Positions 27,011 to 35,897 of a DNA stretch of 64,000 nt are shown in pieces. This DNA comes from Corynebacterium glyciniphilum AJ 3170 (GTDB lineage: Bacteria; Actinomycetota; Actinomycetes; Mycobacteriales; Mycobacteriaceae). The notes beneath the pieces are model-generated. The model was not told the DNA's origin, ran no database searches, and saw nothing but the letters and a program-made list of their open reading frames with translations. Position 1 is the first letter of the stretch. Each line of letters begins with the position of its first letter. A program made the position numbers and the translations under genes. The DNA is taken from contig NZ_VDYZ01000009.1 of NCBI RefSeq assembly GCF_007673095.1, positions 1 to 64,000 on the forward strand. The letters run 5' to 3'.

Positions 27011-29515
27011 ATGTCGAACATCTTTTCCCGACTGCGGGTCGCCCTGCGTCTAGCCCGGCGCGACCTGGCCGCCCACAAAATCCGCACCGTCGTCGCCCTG
27101 CTGCTGTTCGCTCTGCCGGTGTCGCTGGTGGTGGGTTTTGCGTCGATGGTGAGCGGCTATGACCGGGCACAGGACAAGTCTCCGATAAGCAACGTCACAT
27201 CGCTGTCCTTCATCAGTCAATCGGGCGAATCACACCGGTCTCTGACTCCTGCTGTCGTCTCGGAGCAGGGGGATGAGCTTTCTGCAGGAATCGGGGATCT
27301 GGCCGACTCGCTGTCCGCGACTGTCCTGCAGACCTCCGAGTTCAGCCGGGGCGACCGGAGCATCGATCTCGACGTCTTCACCGTCGCCCCGTCAGCGGAC
27401 GGTTCCGGCCCGGAGGTCGACCCCGGCACGGTGCACCTCAATGACCGGGCAGCGTTTCTCATGGACGCCGAGGACGGAGACACCGTCACAGTCGACGGCT
27501 CCCCCCTGACTGTGACCGTCGGCGCTGAATACACGGGCTCGGTGGTCAGTACCGAAGATGTACCTGTCAACCAGAACATCATGTCGGTGAGATGGTCCTT
27601 CCCCACCGACCAGGATGAGACAGCGAAGATCACCTCGGCACTGACTTCAGAGGACAGTGACCTGGCCTCCTCCGTGAGCATCCACGGCCGCGGGGAACCC
27701 GGTTCGATCTCCTTCGGACTCGACTCCTTTCTCGTCGCGCTGAGCGTGTTCATCCTCGGCGTTCTTCTGATCTCTGCGGTGATAACCCCGGTGTTCGCCG
27801 TCGCCGCGCGACGCCAACGACGGGCCATGGGATTGATGAGTGCGACCGGTTCCGCACCGCGCGATCTACGCCTGGTGATGCTCGCTGAGGGCTTGATCGT
27901 CGGCGTCATCGGCACTGTCCTCGGCCTCCTCCTATCCGTCGGTGTCGCCCTCGGGTTGGAGAATCTGACTCCTGGTGCCACTCCCTACTGGTCATGGCCA
28001 TACGCCGTCGCTGTGTCCGTCATCGCCCTGATCTGCAGCGTGACCTCAGCACTGGTGCCTGCACTCCGGGCAGGGAAAGAGGATCCGGTCCAGGCACTCA
28101 GCGACGGCGGCAGCGTCCGGATGACTGGGTTCAGGAAGCGTATGCTCACCGGGCTGATCTTCCTCATCCCCGGGGTGATCCTGACCCTGACCTCGAACTA
28201 CGAGGCACTCACCATCGGGGTCGCCTTATGCGGTATCGGTGTTGTACTCAGCAGCAGCCTGCTCGTGTGGCTCATGTCCCGACTGGGAAGTCGACTACCC
28301 ACCGCTGGACGACTCGCAGTCCGGGACAGTCTGCGAAACAACCACCGCACTGTCCCTGCTGTCGGCGCCATAGCCGGAGCGACGTTCCTCGCCGCAGCAG
28401 CACTGACGCTGCCCTACGACGTTCCGGTGTGGACGGATTACAAGGACAATGTCGCGGTGGTCTCCAGTAGCCAGGGTGGCGACGAGACCTTCTACACGGA
28501 GGAACTCAGGACGATCTCGGACCGCATGGGAGCCCGCGAACAGCACACGGTCGCATCAGCCGAGAACGCTACCCGGCACGGCTCCACGTACCACGTGAAC
28601 GTCCGCCCGAACAACGACAACGCCGCAGACGTGTACGGGTACGCCACGTCCCCGAATGACATCCAAGTGACTGACGGCGGGGTGTTCGGTGCATACGACG
28701 GCATATCCGAGGAAACGGTGAAGAATGCCTCCGACGCTCTCGCAGAAGGAAAAGCGGTGGTTTCATCCCCAGATATTCTCCACAACGGAGAGGTCACTCT
28801 GGACCTGCGCGAATACGACCCCTACTACGGCTACATGCCCGACTACTCTGATGAGGATCCCGGTCCACCTGACGATTCACTGACCGTCCCGGCAATCCTT
28901 GTCCCCGGCCTCTCAGATATCGGCACAGTCTATGGCACGGCAATCAGCCCTGAAACCGCTGCATCCCTGGGCCTGGACACCTCATACTCCGAGACAGTGC
29001 TCATCCTCGATAAGCCGGTCACTACCCTCCAGGCGGCTCTCTCGGTCACGGGCCTCTGGCCAGTGTCCTCACAGTATGTCTCCGTCGACACCCCGGCGGT
29101 CAACGGTGAACGGGCGATCATGTTCACCGTCCCCGTCACGCTGAGTTGGGTTCTCACCCTCGGTACGCTCCTGCTGGTCGTCCTGCTCGCCGCCACGGAA
29201 TCCCGCAGGGACATGGCGACGATCACCGCAATCGGTGCTGCACCAGGACTGTTGCGCAGGTTCTCCGCAGCACAGGCCGTGTTCATCGCCCTGCCGGGCA
29301 CGCTTCTCGGAGCCGTGATCGGAACCCTACCTGCTGCAGGACAGGCACTTCGGGAACTTCACGGAGATCCGGTCTTCGTCACCGGTTTCCTCACCCCGTC
29401 CCAGTGGCTCGCACTCGGCCTGACCGCTGTGGTCGGTCCGGTTCTGGCCTGGATTGCCGGATCTGTCATCGGTGCCGTCACCTCCCGCGACCGCTCGCCG
29501 GTCCGTCGGCGCTGA
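27011..29515 (+). CDS. ABC exporter permease, FtsX domain family
   Basis: A membrane protein of about 834 residues with two FtsX-type modules. An N-terminal span (about 20-42) is followed by a large extracytoplasmic domain, spans near 240-340, further spans in the middle, a second extracytoplasmic domain (about 475-690) and terminal spans. It pairs with the MacB-type ATPase to export a lipid, peptide or antibiotic across the membrane. The start could also be GTG at 27002, overlapping the ATPase stop; the ATG at 27011 has better spacing to a GGAG site. A strong hairpin follows the stop. Confidence 0.88.
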   Translation: MSNIFSRLRVALRLARRDLAAHKIRTVVALLLFALPVSLVVGFASMVSGYDRAQDKSPISNVTSLSFISQSGESHRSLTPAVVSEQGDELSAGIGDLADSLSATVLQTSEFSRGDRSIDLDVFTVAPSADGSGPEVDPGTVHLNDRAAFLMDAEDGDTVTVDGSPLTVTVGAEYTGSVVSTEDVPVNQNIMSVRWSFPTDQDETAKITSALTSEDSDLASSVSIHGRGEPGSISFGLDSFLVALSVFILGVLLISAVITPVFAVAARRQRRAMGLMSATGSAPRDLRLVMLAEGLIVGVIGTVLGLLLSVGVALGLENLTPGATPYWSWPYAVAVSVIALICSVTSALVPALRAGKEDPVQALSDGGSVRMTGFRKRMLTGLIFLIPGVILTLTSNYEALTIGVALCGIGVVLSSSLLVWLMSRLGSRLPTAGRLAVRDSLRNNHRTVPAVGAIAGATFLAAAALTLPYDVPVWTDYKDNVAVVSSSQGGDETFYTEELRTISDRMGAREQHTVASAENATRHGSTYHVNVRPNNDNAADVYGYATSPNDIQVTDGGVFGAYDGISEETVKNASDALAEGKAVVSSPDILHNGEVTLDLREYDPYYGYMPDYSDEDPGPPDDSLTVPAILVPGLSDIGTVYGTAISPETAASLGLDTSYSETVLILDKPVTTLQAALSVTGLWPVSSQYVSVDTPAVNGERAIMFTVPVTLSWVLTLGTLLLVVLLAATESRRDMATITAIGAAPGLLRRFSAAQAVFIALPGTLLGAVIGTLPAAGQALRELHGDPVFVTGFLTPSQWLALGLTAVVGPVLAWIAGSVIGAVTSRDRSPVRRR

Positions 29516-29516
29516 C

Positions 29517-29567
29517 ACGTGCATTCCAGGTTGGTCATGGAGCTCAGAACCAACCAGGAGTGCACGT
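29517..29567 (+). terminator. Hairpin terminator after the ABC permease
   Basis: Arms of 19 bases (29517-29535 and 29549-29567) pair with two mismatches around a 13-base loop, starting right after the permease stop. It ends the padR-ABC operon ahead of the next hydrolase gene. Confidence 0.6.
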
Positions 29568-29595
29568 CCCGGCAGAACGGTGCGAAAATAGGACC

Positions 29596-30453
29596 ATGCG
29601 ACAGACACGTCCACCACTCGTCGGCCGTCTTCTGGACCTGCTCCCGCAGCCAGCCTCCCCCTGGACAGACACCGAGGACACCGGGACGCGGCCCGTCGTC
29701 CTGGTGCACGGAACCGCCGGGAGCCGGGACAACTTCGAGAAGATCGTGCCCGTGCTCCGCGAGACCGGACGCCCGGTCCTGTCCGTCTCCTACGGGCACC
29801 GCGGCACCCGGGGACTACGCGACTCACTCGGCGAGGTCGTCGACCAACTCGCCGAGATCACCGGACGTGCCGGCGCCGTGGACCTGGTGGGACATTCCCA
29901 GGGCGGACTTCTCGCACTCGCCGCCACCGGGATCCTCGAGGACCGTACCGGTGGCAGCAGCAACGACAATGACGACAACACTATCGTCCGCCACGTCGTC
30001 GGTCTCGCGGCGGACTTCCGCGGGGTGGGGAGGCCGTGGTTCCGCCCACCGGAGTCGCGGATACTCCACCGCATCGACCAGGCGTTTCTCCCGGCGCTCG
30101 CAGACCAGCTCGCCGGGTCCCCCGCCCTGGACGACGTCCTCCGTCATACGGTGCGCACGGACGTGCCGGTCACCCAGATCATCACCCGGGGAGACCGGAT
30201 CGTCCCGGAGGCACGTGCCCGCGCCCTCGTGGCCCCTGACCCGTTGACCGGTCTTCCTGCCCACCCGGGGCCGGTGCAGGTCGTCACGATCCAGGACCGT
30301 TTTCCGGACGCCCGGATCAGCCATGCGGTGATCCCCCACCACCGCGTTGTCGGCACACTCATCGCCGAAGCCCTGGCCGCAAATGTCACCCGCCCCAGGA
30401 ATCGCGACCGGAATCGCGACCAGACTTCCGTCCGTCGTCCTCAGGTTCCGTAG
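29596..30453 (+). CDS. Alpha/beta hydrolase (lipase-like)
   Basis: A 285-residue serine hydrolase. Motifs are VVLVHGTAGSRDNFEKIV (oxyanion region, about 34-51) and the nucleophile elbow GHSQGG (about 100). Alignment by eye shows it is related to the hydrolase at 24504, with the same HGT-x-S and GHSQGGLLA patterns. The C-terminal 20 residues are rich in Arg and Asp and run over the end of the oppositely oriented histidine kinase gene for 68 bases. The ATG at 29596 is chosen because the longer open frame upstream runs through the terminator hairpin. Substrate unknown. Confidence 0.8.
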   Translation: MRQTRPPLVGRLLDLLPQPASPWTDTEDTGTRPVVLVHGTAGSRDNFEKIVPVLRETGRPVLSVSYGHRGTRGLRDSLGEVVDQLAEITGRAGAVDLVGHSQGGLLALAATGILEDRTGGSSNDNDDNTIVRHVVGLAADFRGVGRPWFRPPESRILHRIDQAFLPALADQLAGSPALDDVLRHTVRTDVPVTQIITRGDRIVPEARARALVAPDPLTGLPAHPGPVQVVTIQDRFPDARISHAVIPHHRVVGTLIAEALAANVTRPRNRDRNRDQTSVRRPQVP

Positions 30454-32050
30454 CCTCCCCAGGTGCATCGGCCGCATCGGCTGCTTCGGCTGCGTCGCTG
30501 TCCGACCCGCCGACGTCACCGGACTCAAACTCCGCGTCCGGTTCCTCGTCGGGTTCCTCATCCTGCTCCTCGTCATCCCGCCACACCGGCAGCAGGATCC
30601 GGAAGGTCGTGCCTTCGCCCAGTTCGCTCTCCACGGTGATCGTGCCGTTGTGCAGCTCGATCAGACGCTTGACGATAGACAGGCCCAGACCCGAGCCGCC
30701 TGAGGCCCGGGACCGTGACACGTCCGCCCGGTAGAACCGTTCGAACAGGTGCGGGACATCGTCGGCGGAGATACCGTCGCCGTCGTCGATGACCTCGACG
30801 GCGACCATGTCGTCGTCCGGCCGGCTCAACCGGACCGTGACGGTGGCGTCCTCCCCGGCGTGCCGCATTGCATTGGTCACGAGGTTGCCGACGACCTGGT
30901 GCAGGCGGGCACTGTCACCGACGGTCACGGGCACCGACCGGGTCTCGTTACGCACACTCACCGACCGTCCCGGGAAACCTACCCGTGCGTTCTCCGCCGC
31001 GGACAGGCAGATCTCCAGCATGTCCACCGGATCCTCGCGCATGGGGCGCCCCTCGTCCATGCGCACGAGGGTGAGCAGATCCTCCACCAGCAGACTCATC
31101 CGTCCTGCTTCGGCGGAGATCCTGTCGATGACCATGTCCGGGTTGTCGGTGGCACCGGACCGGTACAGGTCGGCATAGCCGCGCACGCTGGTCAGCGGGG
31201 TCCGTAGTTCGTGGGAGGCGTCGCCGATGAAACGGCGCATCGACGCCTCGGCCTCCCGGGCCTGTCGCTCCGAATCATTGACCGCGATGAACGCCCCCTG
31301 GATCTGGGCGAGCATCCGGTTCAGCGCGACGGACAGACGCCCCACCTCCGTCTTCGGCGACCAGTTCGGGACTCGCTGGTCCAGGTGACCGCGGGCGATC
31401 CGTCCTGCCGTCTGTTCCACCTGGTACAGCGGCTGCAGGGCACGTCGGACGAGGAAGAGGCTGGCCGCGGTGACCGAGGCGAGGATCAGCAGACTGATGA
31501 TGATGAGCATCGTCGTCATGCCGCTCATGATCTTCGACTCGCCGTCCATCGGCAGCGCGAAGACGGTGACCCCACCGTCCTCGTTGGTCACCGCCGCCGC
31601 ACGCCACGGTGCCGGCGAGGCGGAGTACGTCGCCGCCGGGACAGTGACCGGACGCGTCGGCTCGGTGATCGACGAGACGTCCGGCAGGGAGTCGTTGACG
31701 CTGTTCGGGCCGGTGGTCTGGCACGCGTCGCCCGGCAGACCCCAGTACATCTTGGACGGGGGACGCTGCAGCCGCAGCTGGTCGTGGGACTGGTAGGTGT
31801 TCCGGCAGGGGGACTCGGTGACACTCGCCGCCCAGGTCGCACTCTCCTGGAGCTGTTCATCCACCCGCTCAGTGAGGAACCGCTGCATCATGCCGGTCAC
31901 CACCGTGCCTGACACGGTGAGCCCCAGCGCCGTGAGCACCGCGATCACCAGCACCAGGGACACCCGGAGCGGGTAGTGGGACAGAAAAACCCCCGGGTAC
32001 TGTCGGCTCGCCCGCCGGGCGCCGGCTGTCATCCTGCCCGAACCTGCCAT
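30386..32050 (-). CDS. Sensor histidine kinase, PhoR-like
   Basis: A 554-residue membrane kinase. TM1 lies at about 29-52, an extracytoplasmic sensor at about 53-175, TM2 at about 177-201 and HAMP at about 202-255. The HisKA box FIGDASHELRTPLTS carries phosphoacceptor His280, and the ATPase domain (about 370-490) includes NLVTNAMRHA. An unusual acidic/Ala-rich tail of about 65 residues follows the ATPase domain. It overlaps its response regulator gene by one base. By its partner it corresponds to the PhoR (mycobacteria) / PhoS (C. glutamicum) kinases, which respond to phosphate limitation in C. glutamicum and to pH in M. tuberculosis. Confidence 0.88.
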   Translation of the reverse strand: MAGSGRMTAGARRASRQYPGVFLSHYPLRVSLVLVIAVLTALGLTVSGTVVTGMMQRFLTERVDEQLQESATWAASVTESPCRNTYQSHDQLRLQRPPSKMYWGLPGDACQTTGPNSVNDSLPDVSSITEPTRPVTVPAATYSASPAPWRAAAVTNEDGGVTVFALPMDGESKIMSGMTTMLIIISLLILASVTAASLFLVRRALQPLYQVEQTAGRIARGHLDQRVPNWSPKTEVGRLSVALNRMLAQIQGAFIAVNDSERQAREAEASMRRFIGDASHELRTPLTSVRGYADLYRSGATDNPDMVIDRISAEAGRMSLLVEDLLTLVRMDEGRPMREDPVDMLEICLSAAENARVGFPGRSVSVRNETRSVPVTVGDSARLHQVVGNLVTNAMRHAGEDATVTVRLSRPDDDMVAVEVIDDGDGISADDVPHLFERFYRADVSRSRASGGSGLGLSIVKRLIELHNGTITVESELGEGTTFRILLPVWRDDEEQDEEPDEEPDAEFESGDVGGSDSDAAEAADAADAPGEATEPEDDGRKSGRDSGRDSWGG

Positions 32051-32832
32051 CAGCTACGCGGCAGCCTCAGGACGTACCCCACGCCGCGCACGGTGTGGAT
32101 CAACCGCGGATCCTGGGTGTCGATCTTGCGGCGCAGGTAGGAGACGTAGGATTCGACGACATTGCCGTCGCCGCCGAAATCGTACTCCCACACGGCGTCG
32201 AGGATCCGGGACTTCGGCACCACGACCTCGGAGTTGACGAGCAGGTAGCGCAGCAACTTGAACTCGGTCGGAGACAGGTCCACGACCTTGCCCGCCTTGG
32301 TGACCTCGTGCATGTCGTCGTTGAGGGTGATGTCGGCGTAGGTGATCAGCGAGGAGTCGTCGTCCTCCGCGGGCTGCACCCGGCGCAGGATCACCCGCAG
32401 GCGGGTGATCACCTCCTCCAGGGCGAAGGGTTTGGTGACGTAGTCGTCCGCGCCGATCGTCAGGCCGTGGATCCGGTCGTCCACGCCGTCCTTGGCGGTG
32501 AGGAACAGCACGGGTGCCTCATGCCCGTCCTCCCGCAGTTTGTTGAGCAGTGTGAAACCGTCCATGCCGGGCATCATCACATCGAGGATGAACGCGTCGG
32601 GACGGAAGGTCTTGGCGATCTCGCGGGCCGTCGCACCGTCTGCGGCGGTCTTGACCTCGAAGTCCTGGAACTCCAGACGGGCCTTGATCAGGTCGGCGAT
32701 ATTGGCCTCGTCGTCGACGACGAGGACCTTCACCGGCTGTGCGGCGTGGGCACCGTGCGCACTGTGGGCGTTGTGGGCACTGTGCGCACCGTGACCGGAG
32801 TTACTGGAATTGTTCGACAGAGGCACGTTCAT
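32050..32832 (-). CDS. OmpR-family response regulator, PhoP-like
   Basis: A 260-residue regulator. The receiver domain (about 33-150) has the acidic pair Asp40/Asp41, phosphoacceptor Asp84 in FILDVMMPGMDG and Lys in DDYVTKPF. The C-terminal winged-helix DNA-binding domain (about 165-258) ends VESYVSYLRRKID and HTVRGVGYVLR. These strings closely match M. tuberculosis PhoP, known in C. glutamicum as PhoR. The first 32 residues are odd: after a short start they run as repeats of H-(G/S/N)-A-H, giving seven His in about 20 residues. The spacing of the ribosome site (AGGGAG) to the ATG is short. Confidence 0.9.
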   Translation of the reverse strand: MNVPLSNNSSNSGHGAHSAHNAHSAHGAHAAQPVKVLVVDDEANIADLIKARLEFQDFEVKTAADGATAREIAKTFRPDAFILDVMMPGMDGFTLLNKLREDGHEAPVLFLTAKDGVDDRIHGLTIGADDYVTKPFALEEVITRLRVILRRVQPAEDDDSSLITYADITLNDDMHEVTKAGKVVDLSPTEFKLLRYLLVNSEVVVPKSRILDAVWEYDFGGDGNVVESYVSYLRRKIDTQDPRLIHTVRGVGYVLRLPRS

Positions 32833-32980
32833 ATCTCCCTAGTCTGCCCCGGGAATCCGGGTTTTTCATGCTGGGCACATCCAGAGTACCTGTGACTTCG
32901 GTAGGCTTTCGGTGATCACCACCCGACACGCGCCCGAATACACGCCCGGGTAAAAGTGGCTCGACGACGTTGCCAGAGGA

Positions 32981-32986
32981 TAGGAT
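32981..32986 (+). promoter_or_regulatory. -10 element of the L,D-transpeptidase gene
   Basis: TAGGAT, 7 bases before a GTG at 32994. It favours that GTG, leaderless, over an in-frame TTG at 32970 that would lie upstream of the transcription start. Confidence 0.55.
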
Positions 32987-32993
32987 AGCTCCC

Positions 32994-33782
32994 GTGAACA
33001 TTCGGAGAACACCTGCACACCACAGCGGCCCCACCCGCACCATCCGTCGTCGGGTCGCCGCCCTCGGCATCGCAGCGGTCGCAGCCGTCGGCATCGGCGG
33101 AGCGGGCATCGCCCCGGCCACCGCCGCGCCGAGCATCCCCAACCTGCCCGCCGTCGGCGACATCGCACTGCCCGGACCGGACGAGATCAACGACATGGTC
33201 CGCGACGGTGTCCTTGACGCGCACGACGCGGCACTGCTGCAGGCCGGCAAGGTCCCCGAGCAGTTCCGCGACGCCTATGAAAAGGGCGTCCGGGACCTGG
33301 CCGACCTCGTCGCGCCCGGTGCCGTCCAGGAACGTCAGGACGAGCGGGACGCCGCCGAGCGTGCCGCCGCTGCCGCCCGTGCCGAGCGCGAGGCACGCAC
33401 CGCCGCCGAGCAGCGTCGGGCCAGCACCGAGAACACCCCGTGCCCGGCATCCGCCCGCGTGTGCGTCGACATCGACGGCAAGCGCACCTGGCTGCAGCAG
33501 AACGGCGACACCTCCTACGGCCCGGTGAGCATGTCCCCGGGCAAGCCGGGCCAGGACACCCCGCGTGGCAACTTCACTGTGCAGTACAAGGTGAAGGACG
33601 AGATCAGCCGCGAGTTCAACAACGCCCCGATGCCCTACGCCGTCTACTTCACCAACAACGGCCACGCCTTCCACCAGGGCACCCTGGACACCCAGTCCGC
33701 CGGTTGCGTCCGGATGAACAACCAGGACGCGGTCACCTACTTCAACGCCCTCAACCCGGGCGACCAGGTGTTCATCTACTGA
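32994..33782 (+). CDS. L,D-transpeptidase (YkuD domain), secreted
   Basis: Makes 3-3 cross-links in peptidoglycan outside the membrane. From GTG 32994 the protein has 262 residues. A signal peptide with twin Arg-rich n-region and hydrophobic core (about 20-42) ends near ATAAP. A helical charged linker (about 95-150, many ARAEREARTAAEQ-like repeats) follows, then the YkuD domain (about 155-262) with catalytic Cys in QSAGCVRM and upstream HAFHQGT. The usual SHGC is SAGC here. Its stop overlaps the ATG of an acetyltransferase gene. Confidence 0.88.
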   Translation: MNIRRTPAHHSGPTRTIRRRVAALGIAAVAAVGIGGAGIAPATAAPSIPNLPAVGDIALPGPDEINDMVRDGVLDAHDAALLQAGKVPEQFRDAYEKGVRDLADLVAPGAVQERQDERDAAERAAAAARAEREARTAAEQRRASTENTPCPASARVCVDIDGKRTWLQQNGDTSYGPVSMSPGKPGQDTPRGNFTVQYKVKDEISREFNNAPMPYAVYFTNNGHAFHQGTLDTQSAGCVRMNNQDAVTYFNALNPGDQVFIY

Positions 33783-34333
33783 TGACCGGTTCCGTGTCCC
33801 CGGAACAGTCCCCCGGCCAGTCTCCTGACCTGCGCTTCCGGCCTGCCGTCGACGGCGACCGGGAGTTCCTGCGGGCCCTCTACATCCTCACCGACCAGTG
33901 GGGTGACGAGGAGCAGCCCGTCAGCGAGGGGATCGACGAGGAACTCGAGGTGTATGTGGACCGGTGGACTCCGGACCAGCCCGCGGTCATCCTCGACGAC
34001 CTCAGCAGCGGGACGCCGACGCCGGTTGGCGGTGCCTGGCTGCGCACCTTCACCTCTGACGCGCCGGGGGCGGGTTTCGTCTCCGACGACATCCCGGAGG
34101 TCGCCATCGCGCTGCGTCCGGAGTTCTCCGGGCACGGACGTGGCACGGCCCTGATGTCCGAGATGCTGGAGACCGCCCGTGCCGCGGGCTTCCCCGGCGT
34201 CTCGCTCGCCGTGGACCTGGGCAACGACCGTGCCCGCCACGTCTACGCCAAGCTCGGCTTCGTCGACAGCACCGTCAACGGTGGTCTCGACCCGAGCGGC
34301 CACTGCCACGTGATGGTCCACCGCTTCGACTGA
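33782..34333 (+). CDS. GNAT family N-acetyltransferase
   Basis: A 183-residue cytosolic acetyltransferase. The acetyl-CoA-binding motif is RPEFSGHGRGTALMSEML (about 118-135) and the C-terminal NDRARHVYAKLGF is typical of the fold. It is translationally coupled to the L,D-transpeptidase by an ATGA overlap. Its 3' end overlaps the opposite-strand phytoene desaturase by 59 bases. The acceptor substrate is unknown. Confidence 0.85.
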   Translation: MTGSVSPEQSPGQSPDLRFRPAVDGDREFLRALYILTDQWGDEEQPVSEGIDEELEVYVDRWTPDQPAVILDDLSSGTPTPVGGAWLRTFTSDAPGAGFVSDDIPEVAIALRPEFSGHGRGTALMSEMLETARAAGFPGVSLAVDLGNDRARHVYAKLGFVDSTVNGGLDPSGHCHVMVHRFD

Positions 34334-35897
34334 TCCTGGTCACTGCATTCTCCGCGCTGATCAGGCACATCGGCACCCCCACCCCGGGCGTGGTCGTCGA
34401 CCCCGCGTAGTAGAGGTTCGACACCGTCCGCGACCGGTTGGTCCCACGCATGAACGCCGACTGCGTCAGCGTGTGTGCCAGCCCCAACGCCCACCCGCGC
34501 CAGGAGTTGTAGCGTTCGGCGAAGTCCGCCGGGCCCAGCGTCCTGCGGACGACCACCCGGTCGACCAGGTCGGGCACCCCCGCCCGCTGCGCGATCATGT
34601 CCAGCGTCACATCGGCGATGGCGTCGATGTCGCTGCTGCCCATCGACGGGTCGCAGGCTGCGGGGACAAGGACGAAGAGATTCTCGTACCCCTCCGGTGC
34701 TGCGTCCGGGTCGGTCGCCGAGGTCCGGGAGACGTACACCGACCGCGACGCCTTGTGCCCGGGCCCGCCCGGAACAGTGTCGAACACCGCGGCGAAGTCG
34801 GGCGTCCAGTCCTCGCTGAAGATCAGGGTGTGGTGCGCCAGCTCGCGGAGTTCGCCCTCCACCCCGAGCATCACCACCACCGCACCGACACCGGGGTCCG
34901 CACCACGCCAGCGTCGTTCCGGGTAGGTCTGCAGTCCGTCCGGGAGCAGTCCGGTCTCGGTGTGGTGCAGGTCGGCGGCGCTGACGACCACGTCCGCAGG
35001 GATGAACTCCTCGCCGGCGGACGTTCTGACATTCACCCCCAGAGCTCGCGCGGAGGACACCGCGGCGACGGCGCGGCCCACCCCCGGTATCTGCCGCAAG
35101 GGGTTCGCCCGGTCACGGTCGGTGACGATTCCGGTGACGTCCGCCCCGGTTCGGATGTCCACCCCGTTGGTGACGGCCAACTGTCGCAGTGCCTCCACCA
35201 CCGCAGCGAAACCGCCCGAGGGGTACTTGACGCCCTGGACCAGGTCGGTGAAACTCATCAGCTGGTACAGGGCGGGAGTCTGGGACGGCCGCGACGAGAG
35301 GAACACCGCCGGGTAGCTGAGGATCTGGCGCAGACGACGGTCCCGGAACCTCCGGTTGACCAGGCCTTCCAGTGATCCCGCGAGGAGCCGGACCAACCGC
35401 ACCGCGCGCCGCGCCACCTCGGGGCCGAGGAACGGGGCAGGTGAGGTGAAGCCGGTGTAGAGGAACCGGTCCACGGCGATGCGGTAGGTGTCTCCGGCTT
35501 CCGCGAGATAACGCCTGATCTCCGCGCCTGCCCCGGGTTCCAGTGACTCGAAGAGTTCGGCGACCGCGTCCTCCCCCACCGGCACGTCCACCGGGTCCAG
35601 TCCCTCGGGAAGCAGGCGGTATCCCGGCGACAGCTCCCTGAGATCCAGCTGCTCGGAGGTGGAGGTGCCCATCAGCGAGAAGAAACGGTCGAAGGCTTCG
35701 GGCATCAGGTACCAGCTGGGGCCGGTGTCCCACCGGAACCCCGGCGCGTCGTCGACGGTGAGGGTGCCCGCGCGTCCTCCCACCGTGTCCCCGCGTTCCA
35801 GCAGAGTGACCTCATAGCCACGCCGGGCCAGCAGCCCGGCGGTGGACAGCCCTGCGACGCCGGCACCGATGACCACGGCCCGTCGCCCACCGGTCAT
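34275..35897 (-). CDS. crtI: Phytoene desaturase
   Basis: An FAD-dependent desaturase that converts phytoene toward lycopene in carotenoid synthesis, membrane-associated. The 540-residue protein starts GRRAVVIGAGVAGLSTAGLL, the dinucleotide-binding motif at about 5-35, followed by LLERGDTVGGRAG. The C-terminal YYAGSTTTPGVGVPMCLISA is the CrtI signature. The ATG at 35897 overlaps the crtB stop; a longer open frame upstream lacks family similarity. The last 20 residues are Ser/Gly/Arg-rich and overlap the GNAT gene. Confidence 0.92.
   Translation of the reverse strand: MTGGRRAVVIGAGVAGLSTAGLLARRGYEVTLLERGDTVGGRAGTLTVDDAPGFRWDTGPSWYLMPEAFDRFFSLMGTSTSEQLDLRELSPGYRLLPEGLDPVDVPVGEDAVAELFESLEPGAGAEIRRYLAEAGDTYRIAVDRFLYTGFTSPAPFLGPEVARRAVRLVRLLAGSLEGLVNRRFRDRRLRQILSYPAVFLSSRPSQTPALYQLMSFTDLVQGVKYPSGGFAAVVEALRQLAVTNGVDIRTGADVTGIVTDRDRANPLRQIPGVGRAVAAVSSARALGVNVRTSAGEEFIPADVVVSAADLHHTETGLLPDGLQTYPERRWRGADPGVGAVVVMLGVEGELRELAHHTLIFSEDWTPDFAAVFDTVPGGPGHKASRSVYVSRTSATDPDAAPEGYENLFVLVPAACDPSMGSSDIDAIADVTLDMIAQRAGVPDLVDRVVVRRTLGPADFAERYNSWRGWALGLAHTLTQSAFMRGTNRSRTVSNLYYAGSTTTPGVGVPMCLISAENAVTRISRSGGPSRGSGRSGRDHR

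Noticed and set aside
32250..32275. Possible second copy of the tRNA-Thr T-arm (attachment repeat)
   Set aside because: The match to the T-arm is only about ten bases inside the response regulator gene, so it is chance.
33440..33781. Longer reading of the GNAT gene starting inside the L,D-transpeptidase
   Set aside because: The extra 114 codons overlap the transpeptidase catalytic domain in another frame and lack similarity; the ATGA start at 33782 is natural.
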